Assembly: GCF_020687825.1 (NCBI RefSeq)
Contig: NZ_JAJEWP010000002.1
Coordinates: 124,001 to 188,000 of the forward strand
Origin: Fluctibacter halophilus
GTDB lineage: Bacteria; Pseudomonadota; Gammaproteobacteria; Enterobacterales; Alteromonadaceae
Length of the DNA: 64,000 nt
Direction: 5' to 3'
A program made the position numbers and the translations under genes. Below, piece by piece: positions 1 through 8,267 of this stretch; the stretch's first letter is position 1; each line of letters opens with the position of its first letter. The notes under the pieces were generated by a model. That model did not search any database. It was not told where the DNA came from and saw only the letters and a list, made by a program, of their open reading frames with translations.

Positions 1-468
1 GAAGGCCTTCAGCGTTGCCAGGCTGCCTTGCACCGGAGAGCCGTTTTCCATGCCCATGGGCAGTGAAATCAGGCCTTGTTTGAACTGTTCTTCGACATCC
101 GCCACGGAGGTGGCAATGGCAAACTTGTCTGGCGCGCGGCCGACGATGGCCTCGACGCTGTCGATCAGTTTATGTGCCAGTGCGGTTGACTCAGCCGACG
201 CGTCCAGCTCAGCGGGGACATAAATGGACATGAACGGTGCATTCAGGCCGCCCTGACGGGCACGGGGGTAATCGAAATCGCCCCCTTCTGTGGCCTGTGT
301 CACGTCGACCCATTGCTCGTTGACCCGATAAGGTACATCAATGTGTCCATCCACCAGAATATGTTGCTGGGTGAGCGCTTTGGCATGGGCCAGCACATCA
401 TCCTGCTGTTCAGCAACGGCAGCGCCGCACAGCGCAAGAGAGACAGTCAACGATAAGGGTTTCAACAT
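1..468 (-). CDS. Membrane dipeptidase, peptidase family M19 (N-terminal part, cut by window edge)
   Basis: This is the first 156 codons of a gene that continues beyond the left edge. The reading frame opens with a signal peptide (MLKPLSLTVSLALCGAAVA), so the enzyme should be exported to the periplasm. After it comes ILVDGHIDVPYRV, which matches the first zinc-ligand strand of M19 (renal dipeptidase-like) enzymes, in which HxD carries metal ligands. The family hydrolyses dipeptides, including D-amino-acid dipeptides. The ATG lies 3 bases after the stop of the S9 peptidase gene on the same strand, so the two are probably one transcript for extracytoplasmic peptide breakdown. The catalytic C-terminal part is not visible; the family call rests on the N-terminal third. 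Confidence 0.8.
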   Translation of the reverse strand, partial: MLKPLSLTVSLALCGAAVAEQQDDVLAHAKALTQQHILVDGHIDVPYRVNEQWVDVTQATEGGDFDYPRARQGGLNAPFMSIYVPAELDASAESTALAHKLIDSVEAIVGRAPDKFAIATSVADVEEQFKQGLISLPMGMENGSPVQGSLATLKAF

Positions 469-471
469 GGA

Positions 472-2412
472 TCAGTTTTCCTTTTCAGGTGAGGCCAGGT
501 GGCGTTCAAGAAATGCGGCCAGCTCGCGGTAAAAAATCACCCGGTTTTCCAGTTTGGTCACGCTGTGCCCTTCATCGGCAAAGCGTAAATAGGTGACCGG
601 AATACCTTTGGCACGCAATGATTTAACCATAGTATCAGATTCTTCGACCGGGTCACGAGGGTCATTCACACCGTGTTGATAAAACATAGGGGCAATGATG
701 TTGTTGACCGTATTGATGGGGCTATTGGCGGCATAAAATGCTTGCCAGCGCGGTTCGCGAATATCGCCGTATTCAATACGGTCAGAGGCTTTAAGGCCTG
801 GTGACGCATTTTGCAGTGCTTTTACCCAATCGGCGACACCGACAAATGATGCCCCTGCTTTAAAGGCCTGTGGGTAAGCCCCCATCACTGCATTGACCAT
901 GTAGCCGCCGTAGGAACCGCCCATCGCGGCGGCGCGTTGGGCATCAACCCGACCGTCTTTTTTCAGCCAGGCCAGCGCATCCACCAGGTCTCTGACACTG
1001 TCCAGGCGTTTGGTTTGATTGTCCAGCCGTGCATAGGTCTTACCAAATCCGGTGGACCCTCGTACATTGATATCCAGCACGGCAATGCCTCTGCTGACAA
1101 GGTATTGGGTTAAGGGCTGCCAGCTCGCTTTGCTCTGGGCAGTCGGACCGCCATGGATATCTATGACCACTGGTGGGACCTCGCCTTGAGGGGTTTCAGG
1201 CAGGTACAGCAGCCCCTGGAGCATCACGCCATCTCTGGCTGGAAACTGTACAACGGTTGGAAAGACGAATTGCTCAGCGCTTAACCCCGCCAACGTCGAA
1301 GGCAGTACTAACCTGGGGGTAGGATCATTGAGGTTCAGTACATAGACGTCGCCGGGCGTGTCAGGGCCACGCAACAGGATAGCTGCACTGGCGGTGTTAC
1401 CGCAGGAAAGGCTGAGGGTGCCAGTGGGTGTGTCTATCGGGGTTGCTTGTCGGGTTTGTTGATCCTGAATATAGAGCCGGTCAATGCCCTGATCATTCTC
1501 ACGCCACATCAGAGTGCGGTCCTGTTGACACAATTGAACGTCTTCGATGTTGTGTTGCACACTGCGCACGGTTGCTGTCTGGCTGTTGGCATAGTCGTAG
1601 TAAGCCAAGGCCATCATTTCACCGTCCTGATTCGTGGTGAAATAAAAGCCCGTACCATCCGCCTGCCACTGAATATTGTTGTAGCGAGCTGCAACGTCAG
1701 GTTTGAACAGTGTCTTGAGCGTGCCATCACCTTTGTCCGTATCCAGTGCATACAGGTTATTGGCATCTTCACCCCGTACCTCGGCCACCAATAACGTTGC
1801 TGAACCCGGACGCCAACTGACCGGGTAGTAGCCAAACTCGGCTTCATAGATACGCTTGCTGCCACCTTGTTCGAGATCCAGCAAGTACAGGTCGAAATCC
1901 CGTCCATTGCGTTCAGTGGATGCATAGGCAAGGTAGCGTCCGTCGGGACTCACAGGTCCTAGTGCCCTGAAGCTGTCATTGGCCGGCAGTAAGGGTTTTT
2001 CGTGCTTGCCGTCCAAGGTGATCATGACGAAGGCTTCTCGCTCATTGCCTTCATTATCGGCGGTGTAAATCAGGTGCCGACCATCGGGGTGCCAGCGATA
2101 GTTGCGCACACCATTGCCGAAGGTGAGCTGCTGCTGACGTCCATCCTTCAGATGCTTCACCCACAATTGCGGTGATCCGGTCACTGAACTGGTAAACGCG
2201 ATCACCGAACCATCGGGACCCATTTGCGCAGATTGAGCGCCACGGGACAACAGGATGCGTGAGATGTCGCTGGGTTGTTGCCCCGCATAGCCAATGGATA
2301 AGGGCTGTGCTGCAGGCGTATCCTGAGGATAGGGCCAGTCCTGCTCCGCTAACACCGGTGAACTCAGTGCAATCCCTGCCAGCAAGCTTGCGGTCAGTAG
2401 TGATGACGTCAT
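472..2412 (-). CDS. Secreted S9 family serine peptidase (dipeptidyl/acylaminoacyl peptidase type)
   Basis: A 646-residue protein with a signal peptide (about residues 1-22, ending SSPVLA). Residues about 50-370 are repeated WD/YWTD-like strands (such as GPVSPDGRYLAYAS) that form the N-terminal beta-propeller of prolyl oligopeptidase-family enzymes. The C-terminal alpha/beta hydrolase domain has GGSYGGYM with nucleophile Ser500, NDPRDP giving Asp584 and DEGH giving His616, so the triad is complete. It should release di- or oligopeptides from N-termini in the periplasm. An AAGAGGC ribosome site precedes the ATG. It is transcribed away from the RimK-like gene and runs directly into the M19 dipeptidase gene. 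The exact substrate cannot be told from sequence. Confidence 0.88.
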   Translation of the reverse strand: MTSSLLTASLLAGIALSSPVLAEQDWPYPQDTPAAQPLSIGYAGQQPSDISRILLSRGAQSAQMGPDGSVIAFTSSVTGSPQLWVKHLKDGRQQQLTFGNGVRNYRWHPDGRHLIYTADNEGNEREAFVMITLDGKHEKPLLPANDSFRALGPVSPDGRYLAYASTERNGRDFDLYLLDLEQGGSKRIYEAEFGYYPVSWRPGSATLLVAEVRGEDANNLYALDTDKGDGTLKTLFKPDVAARYNNIQWQADGTGFYFTTNQDGEMMALAYYDYANSQTATVRSVQHNIEDVQLCQQDRTLMWRENDQGIDRLYIQDQQTRQATPIDTPTGTLSLSCGNTASAAILLRGPDTPGDVYVLNLNDPTPRLVLPSTLAGLSAEQFVFPTVVQFPARDGVMLQGLLYLPETPQGEVPPVVIDIHGGPTAQSKASWQPLTQYLVSRGIAVLDINVRGSTGFGKTYARLDNQTKRLDSVRDLVDALAWLKKDGRVDAQRAAAMGGSYGGYMVNAVMGAYPQAFKAGASFVGVADWVKALQNASPGLKASDRIEYGDIREPRWQAFYAANSPINTVNNIIAPMFYQHGVNDPRDPVEESDTMVKSLRAKGIPVTYLRFADEGHSVTKLENRVIFYRELAAFLERHLASPEKEN

Positions 2413-2570
2413 TTTATTTGCCTCTTATTGTGTGCCCGGCGCAGACGCTGCGGGACCTGAGAATGCTAGCCTAGAGCAATGCCGGGCGGCGGTAAAGTCC
2501 ACGAATAAGGCGACACAAATATCTTTTCCTGAGGACAAATATTTTTCGTACAGAAACCCGTCTCTGATGC

Positions 2571-2598
2571 TTGTGAATTGCGCCATTGAGCCTATAGT
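2571..2598 (+). promoter_or_regulatory. Putative sigma70 promoter of the RimK-like/GNAT-C39 unit
   Basis: TTGTGA (2571-2576) and TATAGT (2593-2598) are separated by 16 bases, about 60 bases before the ATG at 2659. The 246-base gap between the divergent S9 and RimK-like genes holds no other clear signal. Confidence 0.4.
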
Positions 2599-2658
2599 GC
2601 GCGACATACCATCACAGGGCGCGGTGCTCTGTGTTTTGGCTTCTTTGCGGAGCGTAAC

Positions 2659-4119
2659 ATGTTTAAAACCCTCGTCGTTGTAGACAATCTGGCCTCACTG
2701 CCAGCCATGGATACAGAGACACTGGATTTCGACCAATACCTGGCCGAGTACCCCAAAGCAGGCGAACCTAAAACTCGGCTGATCAACTTATGTGCTACCC
2801 AGCGATACCTGAGTGAAGGGTACTATTGTTCATTGCTCGCAGAAGCCAGGCAGCACAAAGTGTTGCCCAGCGTAAATACCATCAATGATTTACGCACTCT
2901 GAGCGAGCAACAAGCCGAATCCAACACCGGCATGGCCGTGCCACAACCTTTGTTCAACGAGTTGAAAGGGTCCGGCGATGTGAATTTTCTGGTGGTGTTC
3001 GGGGGCTGTCAGCAGGCTCGCTACAAGCGCCTGGCCAAATATGTGTTTGAGCAATATCCGGCGCCGGTGTTATCCGTCGCTGTCAAGCATGTGCAGGGTT
3101 TGCCGGTGGTACAACTGGGCCTGTTGGGTATTCATGAGATGGCTGCTGAGGATTGGCCGTTTCTGGTTGAACGATTACAGCATTTTACTGCTACAACCTG
3201 GCGGCCAAGAACCAGTAAGAAACGGGCGCGCTGGGACATGGCGATCCTGGTGAATCCGGATGAAGCGACGCCGCCGAGCGATCAGAAGGCGATCAAGAAC
3301 TTTGTTAAAGCCGCCGAGCAGGTGGGTATCCAGGCCGATGTCATCACGCCGGATCAGGGCCGTTTAATCTCACAGTACGATGCGTTGTTCATTCGTGAGA
3401 CGACCGCCATCAACCACCACACCTATCGACTGGCACGTAAAGCCGAGCAGGATGGTCTGGTGGTAATTGACGATGCCACATCAATACTGCGTTGCTGCAA
3501 TAAGGTGTTTTTACAAGATGCATTCACCTACCACAAAATTCCCGCGCCGCGCAGTCGCTTTGTGTCGCATCTGGACGATGACGTGTGCGATGCACTGGAA
3601 CAGCAATTTGAATACCCGATGGTATTAAAGCTGCCGGAAAGCTCGTTTTCGATGGGGGTTTACAAGGCAGAGAACCGTCAGGAACTGACACAACGCCTGG
3701 CGGCGATGTTGGCACAGTCGGCGTTGGTATTGGTGCAGGAGTATGTGTACACCGAGTACGATTGGCGCATTGGTGTGTTGAATGGGCGGGCTATCTATGC
3801 CTGTCGTTATTTTATGGCCCGCAACCACTGGCAGATCTACAACCATGGCGCCAAGTCCCATACATCGGGTGACTTTGAAACCATGCCGACCTTTGAAGTG
3901 CCAAAGCCAGTTTTGGATGCCGCAGTTAAAGCCAGCGCTATTGTCGGTAAAAGCCTGTATGGCGTTGACATCAAATACCGTAACAATCAGGTGTATGTGA
4001 TTGAAGTGAATGACAATCCCAGTATTGAGTCCAAAATTGAAGACCAATACTTGGGCAAAGAGTTGTACATGATACTGATGCAAACCTTCGCAGACAGGTT
4101 GGAAGCCCGTGGACGCTAA
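2659..4119 (+). CDS. RimK-like ATP-grasp ligase with RLAN-type N-terminal domain
   Basis: A 486-residue cytoplasmic protein. The first 180 residues or so resemble the RLAN domain (the extension found on one RimK-like subfamily). Residues about 195-480 form an ATP-grasp fold, with FEYPMVLKLPESSFSMGVYK as the ATP-binding lysine/glycine-loop region, VLVQEYVYTEYDWRIGVL, and YVIEVNDNPSIES as the Mg-binding E/N motif. ATP-grasp ligases join a carboxylate to an amine through an acyl-phosphate; RimK itself adds glutamates to ribosomal protein S6. This subfamily is much longer than RimK (about 300 residues) and its substrate is not known to me. The ATG has GGAG six bases upstream. The end overlaps the GNAT-C39 gene by 11 bases, so the two are translationally coupled and probably act on one substrate. 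Confidence 0.85.
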   Translation: MFKTLVVVDNLASLPAMDTETLDFDQYLAEYPKAGEPKTRLINLCATQRYLSEGYYCSLLAEARQHKVLPSVNTINDLRTLSEQQAESNTGMAVPQPLFNELKGSGDVNFLVVFGGCQQARYKRLAKYVFEQYPAPVLSVAVKHVQGLPVVQLGLLGIHEMAAEDWPFLVERLQHFTATTWRPRTSKKRARWDMAILVNPDEATPPSDQKAIKNFVKAAEQVGIQADVITPDQGRLISQYDALFIRETTAINHHTYRLARKAEQDGLVVIDDATSILRCCNKVFLQDAFTYHKIPAPRSRFVSHLDDDVCDALEQQFEYPMVLKLPESSFSMGVYKAENRQELTQRLAAMLAQSALVLVQEYVYTEYDWRIGVLNGRAIYACRYFMARNHWQIYNHGAKSHTSGDFETMPTFEVPKPVLDAAVKASAIVGKSLYGVDIKYRNNQVYVIEVNDNPSIESKIEDQYLGKELYMILMQTFADRLEARGR

Positions 4120-5254
4120 TGCTGTGGCAGTGACATCTGTGGTTTCGCCCCTTGATATTGGTTTGCCGCAGCAGCAGGACCTGGATGCGCTGGTGGCGTT
4201 GGAGCAGCAGTGTTTTGACAGCGATCGCCTCAGCAGGCGGCAGTTCAAACATTGGTTAAAGGCGCCCGGGGGCGTGTTTCTGGTGGTCCGCGAGAAAGGC
4301 CTGGTGGTAGCGTATGGATTGGTGATCATGCGTAAAGGTACCCGCCTGGCGCGACTGTATTCGCTCGCGGTATCTCCTTTGATGCGTGGACGTGGTGTAG
4401 CGCGGGAGCTGTTATTGGCCCTGGAACAGGCCACCGTGGCGCAAGGCAAGTTGTTTATGCGACTGGAAGTGGCTGCGGACAACAGCGGTGCGATACACCT
4501 TTACCAGCAACTGGGTTATCGCACCTTCGGCACCTACAGTAAATACTACGACAACGGCAGTGATGCGTTGCGGATGCAAAAGCCCATACGCCAGGTGCTC
4601 AGTGCCCGGCGTTTGGGTGCATACCCCTGGTACCCGCAATCCACCGAGTTTACTTGTGGACCGGCGGCATTGATGATGGCAATGAAGCGTTTGCGCAGTG
4701 CGGAACCGCTGAATCTGGCGCGCGAGTTATGGATTTGGCGACAGGCCACAACCATTTACATGACCTCGGGTCACGGCGGATGTCATCCGCTGGGGCTCGG
4801 ATTAGCCGCTACAGAGTTGGGCTTTCAAGCGCAGGTGTACATCAATCAACACGAGCCATTGTTTCTCGACGGTGTGCGCAGTGAACACAAGAAAGACATT
4901 TTGCGCGCCGTGCACGAGCAGTTTGTAACCGATGCCGGCAAACAGGACATTCAGGTATTGTGGCAGGACCCCAGCGTAGAGCGCCTGCAGGCAGCGTTGG
5001 CAGAAGGCGCTGCGGTGTTGTGTTTGATCAGTACCTACCGGATGGATGGCCGAAAAGTACCTCATTGGGTGACGGTTACGCACATTGATGAAGATTGTTT
5101 GTACCTGCACGATCCATACCCTGATGATGAACACCCCCATCCGATGGATTGTCAGCACATTCCGGTTGCGCGGGAGGATTTCTCTTTCATGGCGGCATAC
5201 GGGAAAAACAAATTGCGCACAGCGGTAGTGGTTTATCCGGCCACAAAGGATTGA
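4109..5254 (+). CDS. GNAT acetyltransferase fused to a C39-like cysteine peptidase
   Basis: A 381-residue two-domain protein with a GTG start inside the preceding gene. Residues about 15-155 are a GNAT N-acetyltransferase: LYSLAVSP then RGRGVA (93-98, the acetyl-CoA pyrophosphate loop) and DNSGAIHLYQQLGYR. Residues about 165-381 resemble peptidase C39, the leader-peptide-cleaving family. Gln177 precedes TCGPAAL with catalytic Cys183, PHW supplies His319 and LHDPYP supplies Asp335, so all catalytic positions are present. No membrane or ABC domain is attached, unlike bacteriocin exporters. Acetylation and thiol-peptidase activity in one chain next to an amide ligase suggest processing or tagging of a peptide; the substrate is unknown. 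Another in-frame GTG at 4124 is a possible start. Confidence 0.85.
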   Translation: MDANAVAVTSVVSPLDIGLPQQQDLDALVALEQQCFDSDRLSRRQFKHWLKAPGGVFLVVREKGLVVAYGLVIMRKGTRLARLYSLAVSPLMRGRGVARELLLALEQATVAQGKLFMRLEVAADNSGAIHLYQQLGYRTFGTYSKYYDNGSDALRMQKPIRQVLSARRLGAYPWYPQSTEFTCGPAALMMAMKRLRSAEPLNLARELWIWRQATTIYMTSGHGGCHPLGLGLAATELGFQAQVYINQHEPLFLDGVRSEHKKDILRAVHEQFVTDAGKQDIQVLWQDPSVERLQAALAEGAAVLCLISTYRMDGRKVPHWVTVTHIDEDCLYLHDPYPDDEHPHPMDCQHIPVAREDFSFMAAYGKNKLRTAVVVYPATKD

Positions 5255-5512
5255 ATTATGTCGAAGTGTCTCCACATCCTTAATTAGGCATCGTAAGAGA
5301 TCAATCGGCAGATCAGTATGTTAGTAATTTGTTACCTGATCTGGCCGGGAATAGCCGTGACAACAAAGCGTAAATCCCACATACTTTGCCCCTCGCGAAT
5401 GCCCCGTCCATTGATGCGGGAACACGCAATTCGATAATCAAGCCACCGAGGGTGGTTGAACCAACGCCGGTCACGGAGTCGCTGGCGTATAAAACGATAA
5501 GAGAAAGAAGTA

Positions 5513-6289
5513 ATGACAATTAACTACGTTCCGCTGGACAAAGACAAACACAGCAACATTAAAGTCAAAGCACGTCACGAATTCGAATATGCCAAAACCA
5601 TTCACATGGCTGCAGTGACGTTGCGCGAGATGCCAATTATCGGTGGCAACATGCCGATCGTTTTCGTCAAGGATCCCAATACCGGCAACTTCCACACCAT
5701 TGCCATGTTCGGCCTGGAAAAAGGCAGCAACCTGTACGTAAAAGACAACAAGTGGCAAACCCATGTATTGCCAATGAGCGTGCAGCGTTTTCCGTTTGAC
5801 GTACGTCCTGACGGTGACAAACTGGGTGTGTTCATTGATGAGAACAGTGATCTGATCACCGATGACGGCGAACCGTTGTTCAACGACAAAGGTGAAGCGA
5901 CAGAGTTCCTGCAAATGCGTCATCGTATGCTGAGCGATATCGCCAACAGTGAAATGGCCACTGGCCGTATGATCAAAATGCTCGATGAACTCGGCTTGTT
6001 TGAAGAAGTGCAACTGAACGTGTTGCACGCTGACGGTAACAAGCGTTCTGTTACAGGCATGTTTGTGATCAGCGAAGAGCGCCTGAACAAGCTGGATGAT
6101 GACAAAATCATCGAGCTGCGCAAAGCCGGTTTCCTGGGCGCCGTGTATGCGCACCTGCTGTCACTGGGTCAAATCAACCGCTTGGCTTACCTGGCATCGA
6201 CCACTGATGCGCCGATCATGTCGATTCAAATCGCACCGGCAGCATCGGCTGAACAAGCCCAGAAAGCGGCTGAGACCGCTGACGCCTGA
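5513..6289 (+). CDS. SapC family protein
   Basis: A 258-residue protein recognised by its full-length similarity to the SapC family (Pfam SapC), named from a Campylobacter surface-layer locus. Typical stretches are FAKTIHMAAV-like (here YAKTIHMAAVTLRE), the central VLPMSVQRFPFDVRPDGDKL and the C-terminal AGFLGAVYAHLLSLGQINRL. It has no signal peptide or membrane segment, so it is probably cytoplasmic. The biochemical role of the family is not established. AGAAAGAAG precedes the ATG. It stands alone, 258 bases after the GNAT-C39 gene and convergent with galM, with a shared terminator. The gap upstream contains TATAAA at 5488 but no convincing -35. Confidence 0.82.
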   Translation: MTINYVPLDKDKHSNIKVKARHEFEYAKTIHMAAVTLREMPIIGGNMPIVFVKDPNTGNFHTIAMFGLEKGSNLYVKDNKWQTHVLPMSVQRFPFDVRPDGDKLGVFIDENSDLITDDGEPLFNDKGEATEFLQMRHRMLSDIANSEMATGRMIKMLDELGLFEEVQLNVLHADGNKRSVTGMFVISEERLNKLDDDKIIELRKAGFLGAVYAHLLSLGQINRLAYLASTTDAPIMSIQIAPAASAEQAQKAAETADA

Positions 6290-6310
6290 TAGGCCTGTTT
6301 TCAGTATTAA

Positions 6311-6337
6311 AAAAGCCAGCATATGCTGGCTTTTTTT
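6311..6337. terminator. Bidirectional intrinsic terminator between sapC-family gene and galM
   Basis: A perfect 12-base inverted repeat (AAAAGCCAGCAT and its complement) is flanked by A-tract on one side and T-tract on the other. It can stop transcription from both convergent genes. Confidence 0.85.
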
Positions 6338-6346
6338 ATGGCTAAG

Positions 6347-7396
6347 TCAGCGCAATTGCCAGTGAGTTTGGTAATGGACGGTGCTACCCGGATTTAGTCG
6401 TGCGCTGGGAAAGTGGGTGTGATTGGGGCTGTCCGGGAAATGTTGGGTTTCCAGGCACACGCCCTGATAAGGGGCGTAGATAGCGCCGTGCTTTCCGTGA
6501 AGGTGATTGGGCAGGAAGTTGCCGGCATACAGTTGCACACCGGGAAGGTCGGTGGAGACCCGCAGGCGACGCCCGTTACCAGGGTGATAGAGCTCACCTG
6601 CGACAAAGGGCCGACCGTTGACAGACGGATAGTCTTTCAGACACCAGTTGTGATCTGGTCCATTGGCGGTGACTAAACCTGCTTCCTGTGCCTCCACCAA
6701 CGCCCGCAGCGGGGTGGGGTGGCGAAGATCATAGGGCGTGGCTGCAACTGCACGGATCTCTCCGGTCGGCAACGCATCAGCCATCGCAGGTAAGTAATGA
6801 TCGGCGTTCAGCCACACCTGGGTGTCCAACACATCGCCGCTGTGATGGCCGGCCAGGTTCATGTAGCTGTGCTGGGTCGGACTGAATACCGTCGGGCGGT
6901 CGCTGTTGGCGGTATAGTGAATGGATAGTCCATCGTCGTGTAACCAGTAGGTGACGGTCATTGCCAGGTTGCCGGGAAAACCCTGGTCATTGTGTGGGCT
7001 GGTCAGGGCCAGACGAACACCCTGGGTGCCGTTGTGGCACAATGGAGTGGCTTCCCACACCCGACGATGGAATCCGTCGGCACCCCCATGCAGACAATGT
7101 CCGGCCAGGTTGGTAGAAACCCGGTAAGGTTGCTGGTCAATGCTGAAACGACCGTGTCCGATGCGGTTGGCATATCGACCGACCACGGCGCCCTGACAAC
7201 TGTTGTCTGACAGATAGCCATCAAGATCATCAAACCCCAGGATGATGTCATCCTGGGGCGCACCGGTTATCGACCAGGACTGAATGATGGCGCCCAAGGT
7301 CAACACATCCACCGTCATTCCCCGCTTGTTGCTCAGGCGATAGCGGTAGATTGCCCGACCATCGGGTAAGTATCCGAAGCATTGCGGTTGTTGCAT
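6347..7396 (-). CDS. galM: Galactose mutarotase (aldose 1-epimerase)
   Basis: A 349-residue enzyme that interconverts alpha and beta anomers of galactose and other aldoses, feeding the Leloir pathway. NLAGHCLHGG and HSYMNLAG contain the two conserved histidines, and VCLETQHFPDSPN contains the catalytic glutamate. The frame extends 66 codons further upstream, but the ATG at 7396 is chosen because GAGG lies at the right spacing and MQQPQCFGYLPDGRAIYRY starts where family members start. No other galactose gene is in the window, so it stands alone. Length is normal. Confidence 0.93.
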   Translation of the reverse strand: MQQPQCFGYLPDGRAIYRYRLSNKRGMTVDVLTLGAIIQSWSITGAPQDDIILGFDDLDGYLSDNSCQGAVVGRYANRIGHGRFSIDQQPYRVSTNLAGHCLHGGADGFHRRVWEATPLCHNGTQGVRLALTSPHNDQGFPGNLAMTVTYWLHDDGLSIHYTANSDRPTVFSPTQHSYMNLAGHHSGDVLDTQVWLNADHYLPAMADALPTGEIRAVAATPYDLRHPTPLRALVEAQEAGLVTANGPDHNWCLKDYPSVNGRPFVAGELYHPGNGRRLRVSTDLPGVQLYAGNFLPNHLHGKHGAIYAPYQGVCLETQHFPDSPNHTHFPSARLNPGSTVHYQTHWQLR

Positions 7397-7666
7397 GGGA
7401 GCCTCGCTGTCAGCGGTTGAAGTGAAGGCGCCGTTAACGCCGATGGCGGCTACTGTACAGAACTTTTTGCGTGGATGCGAGGTCACGAATGGGCAGGAAT
7501 CACACAGCGATGTTGGCCTGCATTTGGTATACTTAAACGGCAATACCCTCTCTTCCCCGGTCCCTCCGACCCTCGGAAAAACGGAAATCTGCAACGGAAT
7601 CAGACGCTTCCATTGAAGCCTTATTTTTAAAGGCCTTCGGCGGGGTGGATTCGTCGTTTTTTATTC
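7397..7666. other. Non-coding gap between galM and the dcw promoter
   Basis: This part of the 412-base divergent gap holds no gene I can support. A TATACT-like element (around 7528) lies within it without a convincing -35. The rest of the gap holds the dcw promoter and MraZ repeats, listed separately. Confidence 0.5.
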
Positions 7667-7696
7667 TTGACAGGACGGTCAGGTGGTACCTAAACT
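7667..7696 (+). promoter_or_regulatory. Putative main promoter of the dcw cluster (Pmra)
   Basis: A consensus TTGACA (7667-7672), an 18-base spacer and TAAACT (7691-7696) lie about 110 bases before mraZ. The predicted start, near 7703, falls inside the first MraZ-type repeat, a layout that fits autorepression. Confidence 0.6.
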
Positions 7697-7700
7697 GTGC

Positions 7701-7740
7701 AAAGTGGGTAAAAGTGGCAAAAAGTGGATCAAAGTGTCCA
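7701..7740 (+). promoter_or_regulatory. MraZ operator: four direct 10-bp repeats
   Basis: Four head-to-tail units, each starting AAAGTG, lie at an exact 10-base period (7701, 7711, 7721, 7731); the first three continue with G and the last is AAAGTGTCCA. In E. coli, MraZ binds TGGG-type direct repeats spaced at 10 bases just downstream of the mra promoter and represses the cluster. Period, copy number and position here match that model. Confidence 0.75.
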
Positions 7741-7808
7741 TCGCAGTCGCAAATCAGTGCTTACAAAACAACAATAAAAGCAACTAACTAAAAAAAGGCT
7801 TAGGGGAA

Positions 7809-8267
7809 ATGTTCCGCGGCGCTAATGCAATCAATCTAGATGCGAAAGGCAGAGTGGCGATACCAACGCGGTATCGGCAACTGCTGCTGGATGATTGTCA
7901 GGGACAGCTGGTTTGTACGATTGACACTCAGCAAAGCTGTTTGCTGCTTTACCCACTCACTGAATGGGAAGAAATCGAGCTCAAGTTAAGTAAGTTATCC
8001 ACCATGAATCCTCATGAGCGTCGCCTGCAACGGCTGTTGCTGGGCTATGCAACCGAGGGGGAAATGGATAAAAACGGTCGGTTTCTGCTGTCTTCTCCAC
8101 TTCGTCAGCATGCCAACCTCAACAAAGAGGTTATGCTGGTGGGTCAGTTAAATAAATTTGAAATCTGGGATGCTGAAACCTGGCACGCACAAGTATTACG
8201 TGACATGGAGACCGAGCAGACCGGCGACTTTGAACTGACCGAACGTCTTCAGGACTTCTCCCTCTAA
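7809..8267 (+). CDS. mraZ: Transcriptional regulator MraZ
   Basis: A 152-residue protein with two tandem SpoVT/AbrB-like swapped-hairpin halves: [22 protein letters not shown] near the start and [20 protein letters not shown] in the middle. It forms a ring-shaped oligomer that binds direct repeats upstream of its own gene and represses the division and cell-wall cluster. It heads that cluster. AGGGGAA is very close to the ATG. The stop codon shares one base with the rsmH start (TAATG), so translation is coupled. Length is normal for the family. Confidence 0.96.
   Translation: MFRGANAINLDAKGRVAIPTRYRQLLLDDCQGQLVCTIDTQQSCLLLYPLTEWEEIELKLSKLSTMNPHERRLQRLLLGYATEGEMDKNGRFLLSSPLRQHANLNKEVMLVGQLNKFEIWDAETWHAQVLRDMETEQTGDFELTERLQDFSL

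Noticed and set aside
5318-5437. 39-codon plus-strand ORF in the gap before the SapC-family gene
   Set aside because: No ribosome site and an unremarkable composition; could be chance.
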